DNA of 64,000 nt from assembly GCA_023458415.1 (NCBI GenBank), contig JAEWZO010000023.1:8157-72156 (forward strand), in the 5' to 3' direction. This stretch comes from Bacteroidota bacterium (lineage in GTDB: Bacteria > Bacteroidota > Bacteroidia > Flavobacteriales > Weeksellaceae). The position numbers were made by a program, and so were the translations under genes. Under the pieces are notes generated by a model. It had not been told where the DNA came from. It did not search any database and worked only from the letters and a program-made list of their open reading frames with translations. Shown piece by piece: positions 57,557 to 64,000 of the stretch; within the stretch, counting starts at the first letter, position 1; every line of letters begins with the position of its first letter.

Positions 57557-58654
57557 ATGCTTTTAAAAGAATTCATCGCAGGAATAGAAGAGGAAATTCA
57601 GATGCCACAAGCGGAAGATTTTGATAATGTTGGTTTACTCTGCGGAAATCCTGAAAGAGAAATTACCGGCTGCCTTGTTTGTCATGATGCTCTTGAAAAC
57701 GTTGTTGATGAAGCAATTGCAAAAAACTGTAATCTTATCGTAACCTTTCATCCGATTATTTTTTCCGGACTGAAATCTTTAACAGGACGCAATTATGTGC
57801 AACGTTCTGTGCTAAAAGCCATCGAAAATAAAATAGCTATTTACGCAGTTCATACCGCTTTTGATAATGATTATTTTGGGGTGAATTTCCGAATTTGTGA
57901 AGAACTCGGATTAATCAATCAACAGATTTTGATGCCGAAAAAGGAAAACCTGATGAAGCTTGAAGTCTTTGTGCCGACCGAAAATGCTGAAGCGGTGAAA
58001 AATGCAATGTTCGAAGCCGGAGCCGGAAATATTGGTTTCTATGACGAGTGCAGTTTTTCAATTTCAGGAGAAGGAACTTTTCGTCCGTTGGAAGGATCAG
58101 ATCCTTATTCAGGAAAACAGAATGTTCGCGAAACTGCTGATGAACAGCTTATCTCCGTTATTTTTGAAGCGTACAAAGCAAATAAAGTTCTTGCAGCTGC
58201 AAAATCTGCGCATCCATACGAAGAAGTTGCTTATCAGTTAATTTCTCTGGAAAATGAAAACCAACATTCCGGATTGGGACGATTTGGTGAGCTTGCAGAA
58301 GCGCTTTCTGAAAAGGACTTTCTGGAAATGGTGAAAAATAAATTCGGACTCAGCGTGATCCGCCATTCTGCTCTTAGTGGAAAAACCGTGAAAAGAGTTG
58401 GTGTTTTGGGCGGAAGTGGTGCAAGCGGAATAAAAGCGGCGATGGCCAAAAAATGCGATGCGTATCTCACCGGAGATGTACGATATCACGAATTTTTTCA
58501 AAGCGAAGGAAAAATGCTGATCTGCGACATCGGTCATTTCGAATCAGAACAATTTGTAACTCAACAATTAGTTGAAATATTATCGGAAAAATTTCCTAAA
58601 TTTGCAGTCTCAAAATCAATGGAGAAAACCAATCCTGTTAATTACTTTTTATAA
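57557..58654 (+). CDS. Nif3-like dinuclear metal centre protein (YqfO/DUF34 family)
   Basis: A 365-residue hexamer-forming protein with the NIF3 fold. The first half has QAEDFDNVGLLCGNPEREI, CLVCHDAL, NLIVTFHPIIFSGLKSL and AVHTAFDN; the end has VGVLGGSGASGIKAAM, DAYLTGDVRYHEFF, CDIGHFESEQF. Together they supply the His/Asp/Glu of a two-metal site. An inserted CutA-like domain (about 125-235, LMKLEVFVPTENAEAVKNAM to SAHPYEEVAYQLISL) is typical of the longer form. Some relatives are labelled GTP cyclohydrolase I type 2, but function is unsettled. The coiled-coil gene follows after 2 bases, a pairing common in bacteria. Confidence 0.94.
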   Translation: MLLKEFIAGIEEEIQMPQAEDFDNVGLLCGNPEREITGCLVCHDALENVVDEAIAKNCNLIVTFHPIIFSGLKSLTGRNYVQRSVLKAIENKIAIYAVHTAFDNDYFGVNFRICEELGLINQQILMPKKENLMKLEVFVPTENAEAVKNAMFEAGAGNIGFYDECSFSISGEGTFRPLEGSDPYSGKQNVRETADEQLISVIFEAYKANKVLAAAKSAHPYEEVAYQLISLENENQHSGLGRFGELAEALSEKDFLEMVKNKFGLSVIRHSALSGKTVKRVGVLGGSGASGIKAAMAKKCDAYLTGDVRYHEFFQSEGKMLICDIGHFESEQFVTQQLVEILSEKFPKFAVSKSMEKTNPVNYFL

Positions 58655-58656
58655 AT

Positions 58657-59436
58657 ATGGCTAAGAAAACCAGTGAAATTTCAGTAGAAGAAAAACTAAG
58701 AGCGTTATACGATCTGCAGATTATTGATTCGCGTCTGGACGAAATTCGCAATACAAGAGGTGAACTTCCGATCGAAGTGGAAGACCTGGAAATTGAGATT
58801 GAAGGTCTTGAAAAAAGAGCTGAAAAATTTCAGGGAGAAATAAAAGAACAGAACGACGAGATTAATACCAAAAACGAGGTAATTAACCACGCTAAAACGC
58901 TTATTGAAAAATACAAATCTCAACAGGATAACGTAAGAAACAATAAAGAGTTTGAAGCATTGGGTAAGGAAATTGAATTCCAGGAGCTGGAAATTCAGTT
59001 GGCTGAAAAGAGAATTAAAGAATTTGATGTGAAAATCTCACACAAAAACGAAACTCTTGAAGAACTTACCACAAAAATTGACGAACTGAAAAGTCACCTG
59101 AAATTCAAAAAGGAAGAACTTGAAGGTTTGGTAGCAGAAACTCAGAAAGAAGAAGAATATCTGATGGGTAAATCTGAAGAATTCTCCGGAAAAATTGATG
59201 AGCGTCTGTTGGCTTCATACAACCGCATCCGTTCCAATTCTCCAAACGGACTTGCTGTAGTTGGCTTGGAAAGAGGAGCGCCGAAAGGATCTTTCTTCAC
59301 AGTTCCACCACAGAAACAAATGGAAATAGCGCAGAGAAAGAAAATCATCATCGACGAACATTCAGGAAAAATTCTTGTTGACGACGAATTGGTGAACGAG
59401 GAAAACGAAAGAATGGCGGAAGTAATTAAGTTTTAA
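58657..59436 (+). CDS. Coiled-coil protein with degenerate C4-type zinc-ribbon region
   Basis: A 259-residue cytosolic protein. Residues 10-180 are an almost continuous coiled coil rich in Glu and Lys (LRALYDLQIIDSRLDEIRNT, RNNKEFEALGKEIEFQELEI). The C-terminal region aligns in order with the C4-type zinc ribbon of this family (RGAPKGSFFTVPPQKQMEIA, then KIIIDEHSGKILVDDEL). All four ligand cysteines are replaced: PKGS stands for CGGC and DEHSG for CPxCG, and the whole protein has no Cys. So the fold may persist without zinc. It follows the Nif3-like gene by 2 bases, and family members are usually found in that pair. Function unknown, possibly nucleic-acid or ribosome related. Confidence 0.9.
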   Translation: MAKKTSEISVEEKLRALYDLQIIDSRLDEIRNTRGELPIEVEDLEIEIEGLEKRAEKFQGEIKEQNDEINTKNEVINHAKTLIEKYKSQQDNVRNNKEFEALGKEIEFQELEIQLAEKRIKEFDVKISHKNETLEELTTKIDELKSHLKFKKEELEGLVAETQKEEEYLMGKSEEFSGKIDERLLASYNRIRSNSPNGLAVVGLERGAPKGSFFTVPPQKQMEIAQRKKIIIDEHSGKILVDDELVNEENERMAEVIKF

Positions 59437-59452
59437 TTGCTTCATAAAATAA

Positions 59453-59484
59453 GGATGGCTGCAAATTTTGCAGCCATTTTTTTA
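59453..59484 (+). terminator. Intrinsic terminator after the coiled-coil gene
   Basis: ATGGCTGCA (59455-59463) / TGCAGCCAT (59469-59477), 5-base loop, seven T running into the convergent stop codon at 59482. Confidence 0.85.
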
Positions 59485-59826
59485 TTCGTTGTGAACCAGA
59501 AGAATCCAACCGTCTTCCAGAAGTTTATAGCCGATATCGTAAACAAAATAATATTCAGCACCGTTTTTATACACTTTTAAATTTGTGAAATATTCGAAAT
59601 CAAAACCTGCTGTTGTGAGTTTGGATTTTGTTGTTTTGGCTTTTCCTTCAATGAAATTATGCTCCGACAGAATTTTGTAATTCTTTCGAAGAATGTTATT
59701 TATTGCACGGATTTTCTTGCTTGCGGTGCTGTTCTGTTTGTTGTTGTACGCGTTGCGGCAACTGTCACTGCAAAATTTTTTGTCAGACCTACCGTAGATT
59801 TTTTCGCCGCATTCCAGACAGTTCAT
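59482..59826 (-). CDS. Small protein with N-terminal zinc finger
   Basis: A 114-residue protein. The first 25 residues form a zinc-binding knuckle: CLECG then KKFCSDSCRNAYNNK, giving four cysteines in a pattern typical of short 'zf' domains near RNA- or DNA-associated proteins. A basic helix follows (ASKKIRAINNILRKNYKIL). A C-terminal beta-rich part is marked by FDFEYFTNLKVYKNGAEYYF and EDGWILLVHNE. No precise family name. It stands between the coiled-coil gene's terminator and the DUF4256 gene on the same strand (34-base gap). Confidence 0.78.
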   Translation of the reverse strand: MNCLECGEKIYGRSDKKFCSDSCRNAYNNKQNSTASKKIRAINNILRKNYKILSEHNFIEGKAKTTKSKLTTAGFDFEYFTNLKVYKNGAEYYFVYDIGYKLLEDGWILLVHNE

Positions 59827-59860
59827 GGTATTATTTTGATCAAAAATAATAATTTAAAAA

Positions 59861-60406
59861 TTACAGTTTCAGAATTCCACGAAATCCGCGCGCTGAGTAA
59901 TAAGATTCCGCTCCGTTGTGATAGGTAAACACGGTATCATAACGACGGTCTCCAAACAGCGCACCTCCGAGTTTTCTGATTTTTTCTGGAGTTTGCAGCC
60001 AGCTGGAAGTTTTCAAATCAAACTCACCGAATTGTTGTATAACTCTGTACTGTTCTTCATTCAGAATTTCAATTCCAATTTTCTTAGCAGCATTTTCTGC
60101 ACTGTCTTTAGGTTTGTTTTCCTTTCTTGAAGCTAGAGCAGCATCATCAAAGCAAAAACTTCTTCTGCCTTTCGGACTTTCCGCCGAACAGTCAGAAAAG
60201 ATAATTTCTCGGGTTCCGAAATCAACCACATCCGGTTCGCCGCCGGTTTCTTCCATTTTCATCAGTACAGAAAGTTTTTTGTCCGTCAGTTTTTCAGCAA
60301 CAGATTTCCATGTGGTCTTTGGATGCCTGTTCATATTCTGATGAAATCTTTCCTCAAGGATTTTTAGTAATTCTTCGTATTCGGATTTCTGGTTTGTTGC
60401 TGCCAT
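59861..60406 (-). CDS. DUF4256 family protein
   Basis: A 181-residue soluble protein. LLKILEERFHQNMNRHPKTT, LMKMEETGGEPDVVDFG, SDCSAESPKGRRSFCFDDAA, QFGEFDLKTSSWLQTPEKIR and GGALFGDRRYDTVFTYHNGA with SYYSARGFRG agree with DUF4256, a family of unknown function. The many conserved acidic and aromatic residues hint at an enzyme, but none is known to me. It precedes the zinc-finger gene on the same strand. Divergent from the aminopeptidase P gene with a 131-base gap that shows only a weak TAACTTTA box at 60506. Confidence 0.87.
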   Translation of the reverse strand: MAATNQKSEYEELLKILEERFHQNMNRHPKTTWKSVAEKLTDKKLSVLMKMEETGGEPDVVDFGTREIIFSDCSAESPKGRRSFCFDDAALASRKENKPKDSAENAAKKIGIEILNEEQYRVIQQFGEFDLKTSSWLQTPEKIRKLGGALFGDRRYDTVFTYHNGAESYYSARGFRGILKL

Positions 60407-60537
60407 AATTTTTTTATTGAGGTTAAAAGTAAAAAATATTCTCTGTTCGGATTAAAAAATAGTCATTGAATCACTTTAAAAATGCAGCGAACAAATTAAA
60501 AACAGTAACTTTATAGTCCTAAAAAATTAATAGAATT

Positions 60538-62340
60538 ATGAGTATCCGACTGAATATTGATGACCAGAAAAAACAGACACAACAACAAAAAGTTGCCGCG
60601 TTGCGTGGACTGATGCTTGAAAAGGAAATTGATGCTTTTATTGTTTTCTCTGCAGATCCGCACATGAGCGAATATCTTCCTGCGGAATGGCAAGAACGGG
60701 CTTGGTTGACAGGATTTACAGGTTCCGCCGGTTTTGGAGTAGTTACCAACGGTAAAGCTGGTTTGTGGACAGATGGAAGATATTTTATACAGGCGCCAAA
60801 AGAACTTGCAGGAACTGATTTTGAATTGATGAAAATGGGTGTTGACGGTGTTCCGGATTATATCACGTGGCTGAAAAATGAAGTTAAGGAGGGTGGAACT
60901 GTTGCCGTAAATGCGTTGGCTACTTCACATGCAAGCTGGGAAGAATTGAATACAAAACTTGCCGAGAAAAACATCAAAGTAGTTGATTTGCCTTTATTAA
61001 AGGACATTTGGACTACACGCGGAACGATTGTTAGAAATCCGATTTTTGTTCATCCTGAAAAATGGGCAGGTAAATCTGTTACCGAAAAACTGAGTGACAT
61101 CCGTGCAAAAATGAAAGACCAGAATACAGATTTACACATCATTTCTTCCTTGGATGATGTAGCCTGGACTTTAAATCTGCGTGGAAGCGATGTGGAATGT
61201 AATCCCGTTTTTCTGGGTTACGTTACAGTTTCCAATGACGATGCGATTCTATTTGTCAACCAACAGCAATTGACTGACGAAGCGAAAAAACATCTGGAAA
61301 AGTCCGGAGTTTCAGTGAAAGATTATGGCAGTTTCTTCGGTTATTTACAGGAGCAGAAAAACAGAAAAGTTCTGATATCTCCAAACAGCAATCAGGCGAT
61401 TTTTGTAGCACTGCAAGGCAACGAATTTGTAAAAGCTGCAACTCCGGGAAATTTGATGAAAGCGGTAAAAAACGAAACTGAACTTGCAGGTTTCCGTACG
61501 GTAATGGTTCGTGACGGCGTTGCCATGGTGAATTTCCTTTACTGGCTGAAACACAATGTTGGTAAAATCCCGATGACCGAATATTCTATTGGTGAAGAAC
61601 TGCTGAAATTTAGGGCTGCAGGAGAAAATTTTGTAGGAATCAGTTTTGGAAGTATTGTCGGCTACAAAGGAAACGACGCAATTCCACATTATTCTGCGAG
61701 TGAAAACGAAAGCGAAGTGGTAACCGATTTTGGAAATATTCTTATTGATTCCGGTGGACAATATCTTGAAGGAACAACCGATATCACGAGAACATTTCCT
61801 GTTGGCGAGGTTACCGATGAATACAAAAGAGATTCAACATTGGTTTTAAAAGGAATGATTCGTCTTTCGATGGTAAAGTTTCCGAAAGGCACAAAAGGTG
61901 TTCATTTGGATGCTATTGCGCGTTTGCCGTTGTGGATGGAAGGGAAGGATTACAGCCACGGAACCGGTCATGGAGTAGGAAGTTTTATGAACGTTCACGA
62001 AGGACCGCAGAACATTAGAAAAGACATGAATCCGCAGGAACTGATTCCGGGAATGGTCGTTTCAAATGAACCAGGATTGTATATCGAAAACAAATACGGA
62101 ATTCGACATGAAAACCTTATCGCGGTCAAAAAATATAAGTCGACAGACTTCGCTGAATTTTATGAGTTTGAAACTTTGACGATCTGTCCGTTCTTCAAGG
62201 AAGCTATCGTGAAAGAATTGTTGTCTCAGGAAGAAATCGACTGGTTGAACAATTATCATCGTTGGGTGGAAGAAAAGTTGGCGCCGCATTTGGAAGGTGA
62301 CGTTAAAAACTGGTTCCTGGAGCTAGTTTCACCGCTTTAA
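60538..62340 (+). CDS. Aminopeptidase P family protein (M24B)
   Basis: A 600-residue metallopeptidase removing N-terminal residues before proline. Two N-terminal creatinase-like domains (about 1-310; for example LTGFTGSAGFGVVTNGKAGL and LDDVAWTLNLRGSDV) precede the pita-bread catalytic domain. There the metal ligands are in ILIDSGGQYLEGTTDITRTF (two Asp), SHGTGHGVGSF (His), VSNEPGLYIE (Glu) and GIRHENL (Glu). The size and three-domain layout resemble eukaryotic cytosolic XPNPEP1-type enzymes, longer than E. coli PepP (about 440). No signal peptide. A strong terminator follows. Confidence 0.95.
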   Translation: MSIRLNIDDQKKQTQQQKVAALRGLMLEKEIDAFIVFSADPHMSEYLPAEWQERAWLTGFTGSAGFGVVTNGKAGLWTDGRYFIQAPKELAGTDFELMKMGVDGVPDYITWLKNEVKEGGTVAVNALATSHASWEELNTKLAEKNIKVVDLPLLKDIWTTRGTIVRNPIFVHPEKWAGKSVTEKLSDIRAKMKDQNTDLHIISSLDDVAWTLNLRGSDVECNPVFLGYVTVSNDDAILFVNQQQLTDEAKKHLEKSGVSVKDYGSFFGYLQEQKNRKVLISPNSNQAIFVALQGNEFVKAATPGNLMKAVKNETELAGFRTVMVRDGVAMVNFLYWLKHNVGKIPMTEYSIGEELLKFRAAGENFVGISFGSIVGYKGNDAIPHYSASENESEVVTDFGNILIDSGGQYLEGTTDITRTFPVGEVTDEYKRDSTLVLKGMIRLSMVKFPKGTKGVHLDAIARLPLWMEGKDYSHGTGHGVGSFMNVHEGPQNIRKDMNPQELIPGMVVSNEPGLYIENKYGIRHENLIAVKKYKSTDFAEFYEFETLTICPFFKEAIVKELLSQEEIDWLNNYHRWVEEKLAPHLEGDVKNWFLELVSPL

Positions 62341-62357
62341 GATTGCAAAATGAATTG

Positions 62358-62385
62358 AAACCTCGCCGCAAGGCGAGGTTTTTTC
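62358..62385 (+). terminator. Intrinsic terminator after the aminopeptidase P gene
   Basis: AACCTCGCC (62359-62367) / GGCGAGGTT (62372-62380) closed by a GCAA tetraloop, T-run to 62384. Confidence 0.9.
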
Positions 62386-62425
62386 TTTGCAGAAAGTTCA
62401 GTCGAAAGCACCCGCAAAATATCAC

Positions 62426-62433
62426 TAAATTTG
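62426..62433 (+). promoter_or_regulatory. -7 box abutting the mnmE start codon
   Basis: TAAATTTG, full match to TAnnTTTG, 4 bases before the ATG at 62438. No TTG at -33. Leaderless mRNA predicted. Confidence 0.6.
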
Positions 62434-62437
62434 CGGT

Positions 62438-63826
62438 ATGAATCAGGACACCATCTGTGCATTGGCCACAGCCAACGGAACCGGCGCTATCGGAATTATC
62501 AGAGTTTCCGGTGAGCAGTCATTTCAAATCGTGAATAAAGTATTTCAGGGAAAAAATCTTGAGAATGCGGATTCTCATACTGTGCACTACGGATTTATCA
62601 ACGATGGCGAGGAACAGATTGATGAAGTGATGGTTGCTGTATTTCATGCGCCAAAGACTTTTACAACGGAAAATTCTGTGGAAATTTCCTTTCACGGATC
62701 ACCGCATATTGCTAAGAAAATTCTTGAAGTTCTGATAAAAAAAGGAGCAAGAATGGCCAAAGCAGGAGAATTTACGATGCGCGCTTTCATTAATGGTAGA
62801 ATTGACCTTTCTCAGGCAGAAGCCATTGCAGATGTTATCGCCAGTGAAAACGAAGCTTCACGAAAAGTTGCTTTGAATCAGCTAAAAGGCGGTATTTCCA
62901 ATGAAATTTCTGAGTTAAGAGGTGACTTGTTAAACTTCACTTCTCTGATTGAACTTGAACTTGATTTTGCTGAAGAAGATGTGGAATTTGCTGACCGAAC
63001 AGCGATGAATACACTTTTGGATCGGCTTGAAGATAAACTGACATCATTAATTGATAGTTTCCAGTATGGAAATGCAATTAAAAATGGAGTAGATGTGGCC
63101 ATCATCGGTAAACCGAATGCCGGAAAATCCACGCTGCTTAATGCTTTACTGAAAGAGGAAAGAGCGATTGTTTCAGACATTGCAGGGACCACGCGAGACA
63201 CTATAGAAGAAATTCTCCACATCAAGGGAACGGCGTTCCGTTTTATTGATACAGCCGGAATTCGCGAGACAACCGATACGATTGAAGCCATAGGTGTTCA
63301 GAAAGCAAAGGAAAAAATTGCCACTGCAAAAATTCTTCTTTATCTCTACGATGAGTTTGACTCTAATCCTGAAGAAGTCATTTCTTTTGTTAAGGAGTTC
63401 TATCGGGATGACCTGAAAATTATTCTTCTGCATAATAAAATTGATATTCAAGGCCTGTCTGAAAATGAATTTGACAATCAACTTTCTGAAGCTTTAATAC
63501 CAGAATATACCACCAATATTCTTCCAATTTCTGCGAAAGACCAAACCGGAATTGAAACCTTAAAATCGGAACTGATCAATTATGTTGAGAGTATGAAACA
63601 GGACGAAAACAACGTCATCATAACAAATCAGCGGCATTACGAGTCTTTACAAAAATCGTTGGATTCCGTACAGAAGGTAAAATCAGCAATTAATCAAAGC
63701 ATTCACACGGAACTTCTCGCTTACGAACTTCGTTACGCCTTGGAACACCTCGGCGAAATATCCGGTGAATTTACGAACGACGAGGTGCTGGGGAATATCT
63801 TTTCTAAGTTTTGCATTGGAAAATAA
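62438..63826 (+). CDS. mnmE: tRNA uridine-5-carboxymethylaminomethyl modification GTPase MnmE
   Basis: With MnmG it installs the cmnm5/nm5 group on U34 of certain tRNAs. The 462-residue protein has an N-terminal tetrahydrofolate-binding domain (DTICALATANGTGAIGIIRV), helical arms, and an inserted Ras-like G domain (about 215-375). G-domain motifs are GKPNAGKSTLLNALL, SDIAGTTRDTIEE, DTAGIRET and HNKID. The C-terminal motif ends FCIGK with the conserved Cys. Length is standard. The start follows a -7 box by 4 bases. The 3' end (63809-63826) resembles the conserved trmE/mnmE 3' end used as an integration site by some genomic islands. Confidence 0.97.
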   Translation: MNQDTICALATANGTGAIGIIRVSGEQSFQIVNKVFQGKNLENADSHTVHYGFINDGEEQIDEVMVAVFHAPKTFTTENSVEISFHGSPHIAKKILEVLIKKGARMAKAGEFTMRAFINGRIDLSQAEAIADVIASENEASRKVALNQLKGGISNEISELRGDLLNFTSLIELELDFAEEDVEFADRTAMNTLLDRLEDKLTSLIDSFQYGNAIKNGVDVAIIGKPNAGKSTLLNALLKEERAIVSDIAGTTRDTIEEILHIKGTAFRFIDTAGIRETTDTIEAIGVQKAKEKIATAKILLYLYDEFDSNPEEVISFVKEFYRDDLKIILLHNKIDIQGLSENEFDNQLSEALIPEYTTNILPISAKDQTGIETLKSELINYVESMKQDENNVIITNQRHYESLQKSLDSVQKVKSAINQSIHTELLAYELRYALEHLGEISGEFTNDEVLGNIFSKFCIGK

Positions 63827-63916
63827 TTTACGTTTCTTTTTATTTCTTTTGTGTTCTTTTGTTTGATTATCAAATGCTTAAATAATTTATTTTTTCTGAT
63901 GTTAACCTTTTTTTTC

Positions 63917-63924
63917 TAAATTTG
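63917..63924 (+). promoter_or_regulatory. -7 box ahead of the gene at the window end
   Basis: TAAATTTG, full match to TAnnTTTG, placing initiation near 63929-63931 at the edge of the palindromes below. No TTG at the -33 position. Confidence 0.5.
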
Positions 63925-63931
63925 TACCAGC

Positions 63932-63972
63932 GTAGTACTACATCAAATCAAAACGTAGTACATTCGTACTAC
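63932..63972. promoter_or_regulatory. Nested palindromes, operator-like, upstream of the terminal gene
   Basis: GTAGTACTAC (63932-63941) is a 10-base perfect palindrome. GTAGTAC (63955-63961), ATTC, GTACTAC (63966-63972) is a perfect 7-4-7 inverted repeat of the same half-sites. Both lie between the predicted transcription start and the ATG at 63976, a good position for a repressor. Confidence 0.55.
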
Positions 63973-63975
63973 ATT

Positions 63976-64000
63976 ATGAAAATCTCACTATATAAAAGAA
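63976..64000 (+). CDS. Start of an unidentified gene, cut off by the window end
   Basis: ATG at 63976 opens a frame reading MKISLYKR to the last base. It lies 51 bases after a full -7 box and directly behind the palindromes, which makes it a plausible gene start. Eight residues are too few to identify it. Many Bacteroidota tyrosine recombinases begin with a similar lysine-rich strand, so an integrase is one possibility given the preceding mnmE gene, but this is only a guess. Confidence 0.4.

Noticed and set aside
63932..63972. Palindromes at the window end as a CRISPR array
   Set aside because: Only short half-sites without equal-length spacers or repeats of CRISPR size; an operator is the simpler reading.
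1..64000. rRNA, tRNA, insertion sequences or a biosynthetic gene cluster
   Set aside because: I looked for tRNA-like cloverleafs, transposase motifs and modular synthase genes and saw none; the window is overwhelmingly core genome.

Overview
The window reads as chromosomal DNA of a Flavobacteriales bacterium close to Chryseobacterium/Kaistella (Weeksellaceae). The grounds are AT-rich DNA, Bacteroidota-type promoters (TTG-N19-TAnnTTTG) with almost no Shine-Dalgarno sites, secreted proteins with type IX secretion (T9SS) C-terminal sorting tails, a GldI-like lipoprotein, and lineage families such as DUF4153, DUF4256, DUF4294 and DUF6157. Genes are densely packed on both strands. No gene-free stretch exceeds 300 bases. 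I see no rRNA, tRNA, CRISPR array or complete mobile element.

Layout. 1-5.3 kb: end of a metallophosphoesterase, then purine genes purH, purD and guaA. 5.3-12.5 kb: a lipoprotein, a DEAD-box helicase, a frameshifted T9SS cargo gene, ppc and a T9SS subtilase. 12.6-18.5 kb: a DegT-type aminotransferase, a propeller-type sensor kinase with its LuxR-type regulator, a possible small RNA, and galE. 18.5-25.7 kb (minus strand): an outer-membrane barrel protein, mltG-dapF, a sirtuin, a DJ-1/PfpI protein and a YciE-like ferritin-fold protein. 25.8-30.7 kb (minus): a copper module of a CopA ATPase with three extra metal-binding domains and an AraC regulator carrying its own HMA-like domain, followed by a thioesterase, two tiny membrane proteins and DUF6157. 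30.7-36 kb: a T9SS beta-helix protein, an aldo/keto reductase, and a DUF4153-BlaI-PAP2 cluster. 36-39 kb: pyruvate dehydrogenase E1-alpha and E2. 39-45.4 kb: a LolD-like ATPase, radC, two uncharacterised genes, soluble pyrophosphatase, and a membrane pyrophosphatase fused to an OmpA domain. 45.4-49.8 kb: dnaX (split by an A11 run), DAHP synthase/chorismate mutase, rsgA, ndk. 49.9-56.6 kb: rpe, an M42 peptidase, DUF4294, Nudix, mnmD, ilvE, a GldI-like FKBP lipoprotein and a cyclophilin-FKBP fusion. 56.6-64 kb: a K+ channel, a Nif3-like protein, a cysteine-less 'zinc ribbon' coiled-coil protein, small conserved genes, aminopeptidase P and mnmE. The last 100 bases hold nested palindromes in front of a gene that starts at 63976 and runs off the end.

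Most of the window is core metabolism (purines, anaplerosis, pyruvate oxidation, aromatic and branched-chain amino acids, lysine/peptidoglycan) and envelope biology. The best leads are: (i) dnaX, whose tau part is reached only by a -1 slip at A11; (ii) the ion-pumping pyrophosphatase with a peptidoglycan-binding OmpA tail; (iii) five genes whose -7 box ends 4-5 nt before the ATG, implying leaderless mRNAs; (iv) heptanucleotide-periodic repeats, one block inside the copA coding sequence; (v) an orphan minus-strand transcription unit between rsgA and ndk; and (vi) the palindromes after mnmE, which may mark the edge of an integrated element. None is proven by sequence alone. All family assignments come from reading motifs, without database searches.
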